Below are positions 49,453 to 58,822 of a stretch of DNA of 58,822 nucleotides, piece by piece. The notes under the pieces were generated by a model. It worked only from the letters and a program-made list of their open reading frames with translations. It was not told the DNA's origin and made no database searches. The translations under genes were made by a program, and so were the position numbers. Source of the stretch: Peribolospora baueri (Eukaryota > Basidiomycota > Peribolosporomycetes > Peribolosporales > Peribolosporaceae); contig JAMDHS010000114.1 of assembly GCA_029717555.1 (NCBI GenBank), forward strand, positions 1 to 58,822. Direction: 5' to 3'. Position 1 is the first letter of the stretch. Each line of letters opens with the position of its first letter.

Positions 49453-49568
49453 CACCAACGGCGGGGGTCGAACCCGCGACATTCAGATGTATATAATGCC
49501 TAGTACGGATTTCCCAACGTGCTGGCTATTTAAAAATCTGACGCTCTAACCAACTGAGCTACGCCGGT
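49453..49568 (-). tRNA. tRNA-Lys (UUU anticodon) with a 42-nt intron
   Basis: Read on the minus strand: the acceptor stem ACCGGCG pairs with CGTTGGT (two G-U pairs), the D arm is GCTC-AGTTGGTTA-GAGC, and the anticodon stem TCAGA/TCTGA surrounds a TTTTTAA-type loop whose anticodon is TTT. The T arm is GCGGG-TTCGACC-CCCGC, and the discriminator is G. An intron of about 42 nt (49530-49489) sits one base 3' of the anticodon, the normal position for eukaryotic tRNA introns. The mature tRNA would be 74 nt before CCA addition. TTCGACC also serves as the internal B box, and AGCTCAGTTGGT the A box, for RNA polymerase III. Confidence 0.9.
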
Positions 49569-50181
49569 ACCGGTAATTTACCCTTGTCGGCTGCACGGTC
49601 AAGTTTGCCATCCGAGCTCCCGCAGTCCGTCCCCTACCGGCCTGGCTGGCGGCTCGAACAACCTACCTACCTCCCTCCTACGTCGTCCCACTGCTCAACG
49701 CATAGATGCTGCTGCTCATGCGCAAGTGCGCCGCTCTCTGCGGATGACAGGAGCAGTGTGCGAGGGCAGCTGCATCGCCTGCATCAAGCTCAGTCGTTCG
49801 TTCCTGCACCCTTCCTGGACCCTAGTTCGCCTCTCACTGCCGCTGATGGGCTAACGGCGCGGCGAAAGCCCCTGTCTTGACTCGGCTTTACGAGCGGGGA
49901 GCCGCAGAGAGAAATGAACTTGCTTGGCTCTTGGCTCGCCGTCCAGCTGACCTCCGGCCGAATCAGGCGTCCCTCTCCTCCTTTGGGCGGCGTCTAGCGT
50001 CAGTGTGAGTGTCAGCGTCGGCGGTGCGGCAACTTTGACTCGCCGATAGGGGTTCCATGCACGCGGTCGATCGTCGAGCCGACGTGAACCTCTTGCGGCC
50101 ACTCATCCATCTTCAGGGGCCTCAGCTGCCCACCGCCCACCGCCGGCATCTCTTTCGCCTCATGCTAGGAGCAGCTTGTGC

Positions 50182-50188
50182 TATAAAT
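50182..50188 (+). promoter_or_regulatory. TATA-like box (TATAAAT)
   Basis: CTATAAATCC lies about 170 nt upstream of the glycoside hydrolase ATG at 50357, in sequence otherwise G/C-rich. Role inferred from motif and position only. Confidence 0.4.
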
Positions 50189-50356
50189 CCCTTTTCCCAA
50201 CGCAGCCCCTTTTTTCCGACGCCCCAACGCCATTTCGACGATTGCTCACGTTCTTCGTCCACTGCTTGGCTCGCCTATTTCCTATCTTTCCAGCTGTCGC
50301 CCTCACCTCCACAGCATCCTCTCACTTTTGCATTCCCGAGCGCAGACGACCGAACG

Positions 50357-52344
50357 ATGGACGCCCAACTCAAGGAGATGAAGGACCTGCTCAAGGCCCA
50401 AGGCGAGGAAATGAAGCGCCGCGACGAGCAGTACGCCAAGCAGCTCCAGAGCATGCGCCTCAAGGTGGACTATCTCTCCAAGCAACAAGGCTACGTCAAG
50501 CCCGACGGCTCTTCCTCCTCCCGCTCGACCGCCTCTCCGGATGGCAAAGACAAGTTTAAGATGCTCAAGCGCATTTCCATCGGACCTTTCGCCCTCTCCA
50601 TCTCCAAGAAGGACACCCAGTCCAAGGCAGCCACCGACCCGCTCTCCGCCAACGGCATAAAGTTCGGCTTCTTGCCTGACGACTCATCCGGAGGTGGGAA
50701 CAAAGAGAGCATGGCCCAGATCATCAGCGCCCTGAACGGGGCCAGGCCGGCTACATAGTGGGTATCCCTGACCCGGAGTGGCGCAAGTGGCTCTCCCCTT
50801 CATTTCCCTTCTCTTCGTATAAAATGGCTCATATTACCGCTTCCATCGCGCCCCTGCCCATCCACAGCGGTTACTATAGTCAATGCGTCTCCGGAATTCC
50901 CTACGATGGCTCGCAGCTCTTGGGCATTATAGACGAGTGAGTCTCGCCACCCCATGTCCCGACCTGATCCATTGCGCACGTATCCAATTCCGTCCCCTTC
51001 CCTTCACAGCGTGAAGGCCTCCGGCGCCATCTTCGAACCGGCCGTCATGCCCACACAGGGCTGGCAAGGTCTCACCGCCAACGACAATTCGCAGGCGGTC
51101 AACATTGCCAAGGTGATGAAGCAGTTCACGTGAGTGCGTGGACCACGCTTTCCCCCTTTGGCACATATCACTCTGGAGCGTCGGGGGCTGCGAGAGGGAG
51201 GGAGTGGAGCTCGACTGATCATTCTTCATCGCGTTCCTTCAGGGACCAAGGCATTCAGGTTCGCCTGCGTTTCGCCCATGAAGTGAGTTTGGGCCGACCT
51301 TGAATTATCTGCGTGAGGGTCATGTGTGCGCGGACGGCTCATCTCCGTTATTTCTCTACTCCCTCTCTCTACGCTCGTTTGTGTGCTTTGACGGCGCATC
51401 TCGCCGCGCTTAGGTCAACTAGTGAGTATCAGCTGCCCTTCGCCCAGGTTGGCCATATCACTTACAACCCTCTCTCCTCCTTCCCCTGACGTTTTTAGCT
51501 ACCAAACTGATGGCACGTACGCAGGCGGCGTCGACGACTTCAAGGCAGGCTGGGCGGCCGTTGCAGCAGCTTGCAGGAAGTATGCACCCGACGTCAAGAT
51601 GTTCTTCACGCCCAACATCGCCGACCTGGGCACGTACGACGAGTACTTCCCGGACGACATCAGCACGGTCGATTACATCGGCATCGACTACTACCCCAGG
51701 CAGCTCCAGTCGGGCGACTTTGTGAGCCAGATGAAGCCTTTTCATGACAAATACTGCTCCGCCAACGGCCCCAAGTTTGCCATCGGAGAGACCGGCCTCG
51801 GCTTCTCGGCCGATATCAACACGCGTATCTCGTGGGCGAAACAGATCACCTCGCAAGACACAGTCCAGAATATGCCTTATTTCGAGTCTTGCACCGTGCG
51901 TTGACGGCGGATAGCGTGTCGTTTCATTTTCCTCGTCGGCCCATCCGTCGGTCGGCTGCTATGGGGGACGACAAGCTGTAGCTGTGGCCGACAGAGGCAG
52001 TCCAATGTGCTGATCATCGATTGTTTTGTCCTCTTTCATACTTGCTCTTCGCTGCCCCCGCAGTGGTGAGTCTCCTCCTCCGCCCATCTGTCTGGTCTTC
52101 CCTCATTCAAAGCTTGAAACCGTGCTCACTCTCCATTTCTATTCTAACTCCCACTCTTTTCCCGACCCCCCCGTTGACAGGTTCAACTATCGTGAGTACC
52201 TTGGAGGGTTTCCGCAAGGACCTCGGCCAGTCTTTGACGCGTTCTCGTCGCCTTCACTTTACAGAGAAGGGATATTCCTTCCAACTCGTCGTGCCTGGGG
52301 GAGATAACAGCGCCGTCGACGCCTTCTTTGGCATCTCCTCGTGA
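50357..52344 (+). CDS. Glycoside hydrolase superfamily protein (GH26-like) with N-terminal coiled coil
   Basis: Exons: 50357-50757, 50868-50936, 51010-51129, 51243-51282, 51414-51421 (8 nt), 51499-51895, 52064-52065 (2 nt), 52181-52191 (11 nt), 52265-52344; 375 aa. Residues 1-45 form a charged coiled coil (LKEMKDLLKAQGEEMKRRDE), then a basic linker; there is no signal peptide. The barrel begins NGIKFGFLPDD, then TYGYYSQ, AVMPTQGWQGLT and RLRFAHE|VNY, where Glu210 sits like the acid/base of clan-A enzymes such as GH26. FFTPNIADLG, YIGIDYYP, IGETGLG (Glu310, nucleophile-like) and WFNY, then GYSFQLVVPGG, follow. Substrate unknown; mannan or another beta-glycan is a guess. The 2-nt exon may instead be a 65-nt exon (52001-52065, same phases, no stop); I prefer the shorter form because it gives a direct T-W-F-N-Y junction. 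Confidence 0.8.
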
Positions 52345-53146
52345 AGAGAAGAGAAGAGAAGAGAGGAGGGAGGACGTGAAGCCCCAAGGTGACATACAGG
52401 TCCCAACTGCACCTTGCCTTCGATGCTCCAGACTGCTGAGCGTGACTGTCTGCTATTTCGGCTCGCTGTATATATCATCGCTTACCTCGCCGCCACCCCT
52501 CGTCGGATCGTATCGCCGCCGGCCTGTATTCACGACTAGCGCTCGAAGCCTGCATCCCCCCTTTCCTTACCGTCCTTGATCGAGCACGTCGGTGTGGTCC
52601 CAATCAAAACCCATCCATCCCCATCATATCGGTGTGTCGTCAAAGGCTCGACGACCGGTGCGGAGACCTCAGATGACTTTAGCAACCCTCCCACACACTG
52701 CACCGCTCTTGCCTCCGATCCGCGACCGCGGCATCCCGAGGACAAGCGATGCTCGGACGCGAGAGCTCCTCGAGAGGATCCTGATCCCGACCATCATCTC
52801 TCCTAGGTAACGAACTGCGCTCTTCGCACACCTCCGGTACGCATGGAAGCAAGCGATGGAGAAATAATTGAATTCTGGTAGGAACGAGACACAATTGATT
52901 GTCCGATTGGGTGACAGGTATAAAACTGGAACGAGTGTGAGAAAGATCTTGCTCAGCAAGGGTGATCGCAGAAGAAAACATGAGAGGAAGTGACGGAGGT
53001 ATAGTTGATCTGGTAAGAGCGAAGACACGTTTGATCGTCCGATGAGGCGACAGGTATAAAACTTGACAATGAACGAGTGTGAGAGATCTTGCTCAGCAAG
53101 AGTGATCGCAGGAGGAAACATCAGAAAAAATGGCGACCTCAAGAGG
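52345..53146. other. Convergent intergenic region with a diverged tandem repeat
   Basis: Lies between the 3' ends of the glycoside hydrolase (+) and the SPFH gene (-). It begins with a short AGAAG repeat right at the stop (52340-52370) and contains the two-copy repeat described separately. A 201-codon minus-strand frame (52669-53274) crosses the repeat and overlaps the SPFH last exon in another frame; not called. Confidence 0.55.
52868..53121. repeat. Diverged two-copy tandem repeat, period about 136-138 bp
   Basis: Copy 1 runs 52868-52981 and copy 2 53004-53121. They share, in order, TTGAT/TTGAATTCTGGTA-type sequence, TTGATxGTCCGATxxGG, GACAGGTATAAAACT, GAACGAGTGTGAGA, AGATCTTGCTCAGCAAG, GTGATCGCAG and GAAACAT, with small insertions and about 15-20% mismatches by eye. 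CTTGCTCAGCAAG is an inverted repeat with a one-base centre. Copy 2 ends about 25 nt beyond the SPFH stop codon. Confidence 0.8.
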
Positions 53147-55891
53147 TCAGCGCCTGCTGCCCTGGGCCTCCGTAGTCGCCATCCCGGCGCCCAAGCCCGC
53201 TCCATACGCGCCCACCATGCTCTGCCCGGCGGCGCCAGCGCCGTCAAAAGGGACGAAGACGGTCCTATTTCCATAGGCCGCGACCTTCTGGACCCCGATC
53301 CTATCCCTCTGCAACTGTCTTGCGTGTCCCTGCGGTATCCTATCGTCCGCCTCTCCCTTGGTCACTGCCGCCTCCGCTTCAGCTCTGGCCTGCGTGAGCG
53401 TGGCGCGGGCTTTGGCTTCGGATTGGATTCGCAACGCTTCGGCCTCGGCCTCGGCCGCAAGGATGTGGGACCGCTTCTCAGCTTCGGCCTTGGCAATCTG
53501 CTGAGCGTTACGGACGCGTTCTTGTTCCGCTTCGCCTTCTGCGTATTGGACTTTGGTTTGGTTTTCTACGAGCCGTGAGAAACGGAGGTAACGGTGAATC
53601 GAGTCATGTTCAGTGTATGAAGAACGTCAGACCAAAGAGTTGGAAAATGAACAAGACATCAGAACTCTGGATGCGTCTCACCGCGCTGGATGTTGGCAGC
53701 GTCCACCTGAGCTTGTAACGCTCTGGTGGTCAGCTGGTCCATTTGAGCGGCAACGTCGCCTTTGAAATTGCGGTCGATGACGGCTGCACGAGGACGAGAA
53801 GAACGAAGAGTCAGCAGGAAAACGTTCAAGTAGATGGGGAAGAGGAAGGCGAGATGCGCACCGAGGTCACGGAGGTCAATACCATATTCGACAGCTATAA
53901 CGGATGCATCAATCAAAAAGGTCACGGTCAGCTGAAACTCATGCTGACCCACGGGCAGCCTCCTACGCCTCACCGGCTCCGTGCAGCTCATCCATGGCGT
54001 GAGTCTTGAGCGCATCCAAAAAGAGCGAGTCGTTACCCGGCTGAGCATCGAGCTCGGGTCCTAGAGACCTTTGCTTGATCTACAACCAAACCGACACAAG
54101 CAAGTACACGCAATCAGCTCGCCGCGGGAGCCCTGACGCCCGTGTCCAGAAACGAGCCCTGTGGCGGTGAAGTTTTGCGTCGGAACGTACCATTTGAGCG
54201 TATTCCAAATGGCCGACGACTTGAGTGAGGATGCTTTGGGCCTTGTCGCGCAAGGCTTCGTACGCGCTCATGTATCCGTGCAAAGTGAGCTATGAAGGGT
54301 GCGAGATGGGTCGGTGAAAAGAGGCGTGAGCCGGACGGACGACGGCGAGGAGCGCCCGGATGACTCACCTTGAGGGGATTGTCGAGCCTCCACTTGAGAT
54401 ACAGCCTGAGCGACACTGGCACGCTGTCCTTAGTATAGCTGGGAAATAACAATGAAATTGATGGCGGTAAGACGAGCTCTGAAATGGCAAAGCGACGGCT
54501 CACGGACACATCCTTCATGCGACTCACACGTCCTTGGCTGGCATCTCGAACTGGTTCTCGCCCTTGGTGAAGAAGGCGCGCAACGTCACTTGGGGGTCGA
54601 GGACGACGTGTTGTCCTGCGGTGAGCTGAAGGAGCTCGTCTTTCCTGTTATAAACAGTAGTACATACGTGACTCTAGATCAGCCGACGAACCGACGCGAT
54701 CCTCAAATGGAGACAGAAAGGAAAGCGGCCATGTGACGGGCCCTAGTCCATACCTTTGCAAGATAGCGACGTTGTTGGCTGTCATAAAAGAATGACGGCA
54801 AGAGAACAGGCGTCAGTCCTTTACCGGGTCTTTCCAACCAGAACGCACTGGCATGTGCTACAGACCTGGAATGTCGAAGAACTGTGCGACTACGAACTCG
54901 CGACCTGCGAATTCATAGCTGACTTCTTGGTAGCGGCCGAGGACGTTCTTAGTTGTGGGCTCAAGGACACTTTGGGTCAGATGAGTCTCTGCGAGAAGGG
55001 GAGACACGGGTGCAAAACAGAGAGAAATTGTCAGCCAGCGCCCGCCATGAAGCGACACCGGCTGGGCAAGCGAGCACGATGGATGGAGTAGCTGGACGTC
55101 TCGGCTTCGAACTCACGGTCGACGACTTCGATCACTTTGTATCCGCCGTAGCAGCAAAAGGACGCATTGCGAACGAGGAAGATGCGGTTCGCAGGGTCGG
55201 CGAGGATGGCGGCCTGGTTCTGGGACACTTGGACGATGAGCAGACCGTCAAAGGAGATCACCTGGCGAGTCCGGTGGGCAGAATGGATGCGGGAGAATGA
55301 GTGACGGGGAGGAGCTCGGTTCGCTCGCTCGACCGGGTCAAATGACGACGCGTCTCCAGCCAGAGCAGATCAGACCGAAGTGGAAGAAAGGAATCGCACC
55401 GTCTCGTTGACAGCCTTGACGCCCCTAAACTTTTTCCACGTGACAAAGTTGAGAGTCCACCATTTCGGATAGTTACCGCTCTTGAGCAACACCTTGGGCA
55501 TGTTTCCGTCGGACACCAACCCGATCTGACCGGGGAGCAACTGCGCATCGAAAAAGTTGTTGCTCGGTAACTTGGCCAGGATGGTGCGCTCGCCCTTTTC
55601 GCGGACCTGGCGATCGAGGGCCAGGAGGGCGGCGGGGAGGCCGCCGGCGGCCTGGTCGATGATTTGGAGAAGGGGACGCCGGGAGAGGGGCATGGTGTCG
55701 GCGCCCACGTTGGGCTCCCAACCTCCGACGCTGCCGTTGTCCGCGTCCGCTGACGGCACCAGGCGCCCGGCCTTGGTCTGGGCCTCGATCCCGGAATAGC
55801 CATAGCGGTAGACTTCGCCCGCACGGGCCTCACGCACGGCCGTCTGTGACTGTGAACTCCCGGTGTCGCGAGCCGAGGAATGGCGGGACAT
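53147..55891 (-). CDS. SPFH/band-7 domain protein (stomatin-prohibitin-flotillin type)
   Basis: Eleven exons: 55891-55400, 55261-55117, 54988-54866, 54778-54754 (25 nt), 54644-54528, 54438-54369, 54289-54191, 54079-53974, 53894-53862 (33 nt), 53783-53682, 53565-53147; 576 aa. The N-terminal 160 residues are not obviously membrane-spanning but contain ordered sequence (GNYPKWWTLNFVTWKKFRGV). A band-7-like core follows (about 165-410): DGLLIVQVSQNQAAILADP, YKVIEVVD, FAGREFVVAQFFDIP, VSLRLYLKWRLDNP and EYGIDLRDL, the last resembling the usual SPFH end of the fold. A long Ala/Glu/Arg coiled coil (about 430-530, AEAEKRSHILAAEAEAEALR) precedes a Gly/Ala tail. Family knowledge: SPFH proteins build oligomeric membrane microdomain scaffolds. 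No myristoylation or transmembrane signal is obvious, so the membrane tie is unclear. A TTTAAAAG box (56027-56034) lies about 140 nt upstream. Confidence 0.85.
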
Positions 55892-56170
55892 GGCGAGTTC
55901 GGGGGTCCAAGGGCGCAGAGCAATGAAAAAGGTGAAGAGAAGGCAAGGTGAGTCAAGGGGAAAAGGAAGGCAACTGGCTGTTTGAAGAGAAGGAGGACGG
56001 CGGGGGATGAGAGACAGCAGACGTCCTTTTAAAGCGAATGAAACGACCCAGCATGACGTCTCGTCGTCGCCGTTTCCGTCGTCGTTGTCGCGGTAGCCGG
56101 TACACAGCCTTGTCAGGCGTCCGTGGGAGAGTGGAGCACAGGGGCGTCCATGACCGCATTGGAGTGGGCC

Positions 56171-56246
56171 GTGCACGGACACGGACACGGACACGAATAC
56201 GAATACGAACACAGGCACGGATGCGGACGCCAACGCCAACGCCGAC
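56171..56246. repeat. Hexanucleotide repeats (ACGGAC / ACGAAT / GCCAAC)
   Basis: Three adjoining short hexamer arrays upstream of the SPFH gene. Confidence 0.8.
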
Positions 56247-56518
56247 TCTTCGTGAGATGACGTCTCGAGACTGCGTTGGGCATGCGCACGCGCTCGAATA
56301 GAGTGGAGTGGTTGTGGTAGTAGCGGAGACAATCGACGAGGTGGTTCGGATGTGCCGAGGGAGGTCGCGGGGTACACTTGGCATGCTCAGCAGTTTGTCG
56401 CCGGCAGCGCACACGAAAGCCGGCGATAGATGGAGACTTTGAGCGGGAGGAGGCGGTGTTAGCGAAATGGCTTTAAGCATCCACGTGCTTCCTGTCACGG
56501 ACGACTCGACTCGTCCTT

Positions 56519-56553
56519 CCCACATCCAAATCCACATCCACATCCACATCCAC
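56519..56553. repeat. (CACATC)n hexanucleotide repeat
   Basis: About five near-perfect hexamers downstream of the ETF-beta gene. Confidence 0.8.
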
Positions 56554-56798
56554 GCCGACCCCGACGCCAACGCCACCGCTCCAGGGCCGACATGACTCTA
56601 GTTTCTAGCACAAGGACGAGCAAACGTGCTTGGGATGCCACTTTTACATGTGATTCGCACGAACGCCGATGAGTCTGTCTAAGTTTGTGCAAAATGTACA
56701 CGAGACGGCGCGGCGCGCTCCGGAGAGAGGCGATCGGGCACATGGATGGATGGATGTACATGCTATACGCCTCCGTGAACCCGGCGAGACGACGCGGT

Positions 56799-58426
56799 TC
56801 AGACGGCGCCGGCCTCCTTGAGCTTGGCGACCAGCTCGTCCACGTTCTCGACCTGCGATCATGTCCCGAGAACGAAGGAGGATGGACGGGGTGGGCTCGA
56901 TGAGCGAATCTGACTCGACTCGCCACACTTTCTCGATCGAGTGCGCGCAGAAAGCGAGCCAGACGAAAGAAGAAGCGCACCTTTGCTCCACCGGTCCTCT
57001 TGGGAGGCTCGGTGACCTTGAGCGTCTCGAGGCGAGGCTTGGTGTCCACTCCGAGGTCCGCCAGCGAGTACTTCTGGACCGGCTTCTTCTTGGCCTTCAT
57101 GATGTTGGGCAGCGAGGCGTAGCGGGGCTCTGTGCGCGGGTAGAGAGCATGCAAAAAGAGACGAGAAAGATGAGTGGGCGAGTCGAGGAAAAAGCGATTT
57201 CGTTCACCGAGATGGCCGCACGGAAACGCACCGTTTAGCCGCAGGTCGACAGTCATGACGAACGGCAGCTTGGTCTTGACGGTTTCGAGACCGCCGTCGA
57301 CTTCCCTGGTGACGAGGACATCGGACGCCTCGCCGGGCTTCGCCTTGCCATCGGCTCCGAACTCGAGCTTACTCGCAAACGTCGCCTGGGGCCAGTTGAG
57401 CAGCCCGGCGAGCATCTGGCCCGTCTGGCTCGCGTCGTCATCGATGGCCTGCTTGCCCAGGATGATCAGATCCGCTCCCTGACCCGCCTCCTTGCGCTTC
57501 TCAACGACCGCCTTAAGCACCTTGGACACCGCCAGCGGCTCGAGCTTGGCCGCGTCCGCGTCGGAGACCTCGACGTGCACCGCATCGTCGGCGCCCATGG
57601 CCAAAGCCGTGCGCAGCGTCTCGGCGCTCTTCGGCGGTCCCACGGTCACCACCGTGATCTTCTCCACCGCATCTTTGAAACGCTCTCGCAGGCGGACGGC
57701 CTCCTCGACGGCTGTGAAGACGAAATGAGGAGTGAGATGGACCGATGGGAACGTGGAAAAAAGAGGGGGGTGGAGAATGGTAGACTCACCGATCTCATCG
57801 AAAGGGTTCTGAAGAGGCCGAGACAAACCCGATCCGTACCCTGTCAGCCGTCGTCGTCGTTTCCTCTGTTCCCACGAGATACAACAAACTCGGCTCGACT
57901 CACCATCGAGTGCTTGACGTTGGTGTCCACGCCAGTCTGGCCCGAGTTGACCCGAATCTTACTGTGAAGGACGAGCGGGGGGGCAATTAGGACGAGATGG
58001 ACGGGGGAGAAGACAGGACGAGACAGACGGGGGAGAAGACAAGACAAGACCGCGCGTGGTCAGCAAGCGATGCTCCTGCGGGGAGTCATGCTCTCAACGG
58101 CGCAAGACAGAAAAACAAAAAGGAAGGCGGAGAGAACAGAACAGATAACTCACACTGCATAGTCAATCGTCCTATACGGATGCACGGCGGTCAGGTCGAA
58201 TGGTGGCGCCGAAATGGACGGTAGACAAGGGGGGGAGGGGTAAACGAAGCGGGGGGGAACAAAGTGAGCGAGGGAAGGAACGAAAGAAGCTCGACGACGA
58301 CAACGGTGACGAAGCCAACAAAGTCGGCGGAGAGCCTGGGAGGAAGAAGGAGCGCGGAGAGGAGAGACGGACGCACCGCTTGACAGGGACGAGCACTCGG
58401 AGGTAGTTGATCGCCGTGGGCCGCAT
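56799..58426 (-). CDS. ETFB: Electron transfer flavoprotein beta subunit
   Basis: Seven exons: 58426-58377, 58171-58154 (18 nt), 57961-57904, 57808-57790 (19 nt), 57711-57232, 57129-56981, 56852-56799; 275 aa (human ETFB is 255). The N-terminus assembles to LVPVKRTIDYAVKIRVNSG, then GVDTNVKHSM-NPFDEI-AVEEAVRL, the family signature spread over five exons. Further conserved blocks are [90 protein letters not shown] and the ending ENVDELVAKLKEAGAV. Family knowledge: with ETF-alpha it carries electrons from mitochondrial matrix acyl-CoA dehydrogenases to ETF-ubiquinone oxidoreductase; beta binds AMP. There is no long presequence, as in other ETF-beta proteins. Confidence 0.96.
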
Positions 58427-58822
58427 GGCGGAGGGAGAGCGGAAGAGAGGTATGTGAGTGAGCGGCGAGAAGGAGAAGCGGATGGCGAGGGCGAGGAGGA
58501 AAGAGGGGATGGGAGGTCGTGGACGAAGAAGGAGGATGTGGGTGAATGAATGGATGGATGGATGGACGACGTCCGGACGGAGGACCGACCGGCATTCCCC
58601 GCGTTCCGCTCCGGGTCGACTGACTTGCTCGTGACCGACAACCGACCTGTCCGTACACCGATCGGCTCGCTCTTCTCTCTCACACGGATTCAACTGTCGG
58701 CTGTTCGATGTCCCATGCTCATGTAGGTTCAATGTGCGTCTCTTCTACATCTCCCCCTATCTCCCCGTCCTCCTTCCCCCAACTGACCCAGTGAAAAAAA
58801 AAAAAAAAAAAAAAAAAAGGAA
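58427..58822. other. Upstream region of ETF-beta; window end
   Basis: Promoter/leader side of the ETF-beta gene. It contains a GATG repeat (about 58547-58566) and ends in an A-run of about 25 followed by GGAA. No gene supported. Confidence 0.6.

Larger units (their letters stand above)
49108..50356. other. Divergent region PUP3 / glycoside hydrolase with a tRNA gene
   Basis: Separates the PUP3 start (-) from the glycoside hydrolase start (+) and contains the tRNA-Lys gene at 49453-49568. Between 49570 and 50356 I see no coding frame with support; a TATA-like box is at 50182-50188. Confidence 0.55.
55892..56798. other. Intergenic: SPFH promoter and ETF-beta 3' end
   Basis: Same-strand (minus) intergenic DNA holding several hexanucleotide tandem repeats: ACGGAC then ACGAAT units (56171-56215), GCCAAC units (56226-56246) and CACATC units (56519-56553), plus a GACTCGACTCG motif at 56503-56513. 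No coding frame supported; longer frames here are repeat-driven. Confidence 0.6.

Noticed and set aside
52669-53274. 201-codon minus-strand open frame across the tandem repeat
   Set aside because: It overlaps the SPFH terminal exon in a different frame and reads through repeat copies; the repeated peptide is a by-product of the DNA repeat.

Overview
The window looks like nuclear DNA of a basidiomycete fungus, probably a GC-rich yeast-like lineage such as Microbotryomycetes (the class is inference). The evidence is many short introns (about 70-230 nt, GT..AG, often GTGAGT/GTGCGT donors), single-gene transcription units on both strands, Ser/Pro/Gln-rich disordered proteins, an intron-containing tRNA, and clear orthologues of fungal mitochondrial, proteasome and CCR4-NOT genes. 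I see no virus-like element, transposase, reverse transcriptase or CRISPR array. Gene models were built by hand: each intron was placed so that splice sites, reading phase and family conservation agree, and every spliced length given is divisible by three.

Layout. 1-1146: leader/upstream sequence. 1147-5749 (+): a 1505-aa disordered protein with five copies of a short basic/leucine motif. 6689-17808 (+): nine exons for a 3482-aa Fmp27/Hobbit (BLTP2) bridge-like lipid transfer protein. 19164-22541 (-): five-exon gene of unknown function. 22542-25892: a long stretch with no confident gene. 25893-27938 (-): NOT2. 29946-34726 (+): a 1485-aa RING-H2 protein with an N-myristoylation-like start. 35639-36661 (+): single-pass membrane protein. 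37266-39962 (-): eleven-exon DCAF4-like WD40 protein. 40707-43515 (-): mitofusin FZO1. 44262-46563 (-): NOP4/RBM28-like RNA-binding protein. 46987-47657 (+): QCR10, divergent from NOP4. 47951-49107 (-): proteasome beta-3 (PUP3). 49453-49568 (-): tRNA-Lys(UUU) with an intron. 50357-52344 (+): GH26-like glycoside hydrolase with micro-exons. 53147-55891 (-): SPFH/band-7 protein. 56799-58426 (-): electron transfer flavoprotein beta subunit.

The genes are unrelated housekeeping functions rather than a cluster: mitochondrial energy and dynamics (QCR10, ETF-beta, FZO1), membrane-contact lipid transfer (Fmp27), ubiquitin/proteasome (RING-H2 protein, DCAF4-like, PUP3), ribosome biogenesis (NOP4), mRNA decay (NOT2) and a cytosolic-looking glycoside hydrolase. 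The most interesting features are splicing oddities (8-, 11- and possibly 2-nt exons through the active-site motifs of the glycoside hydrolase; a PUP3 exon contributing only the start codon), a five-copy motif in an otherwise disordered protein, a one-residue expansion in the RING-H2 spacing, and a diverged ~136-bp tandem repeat after the SPFH gene.
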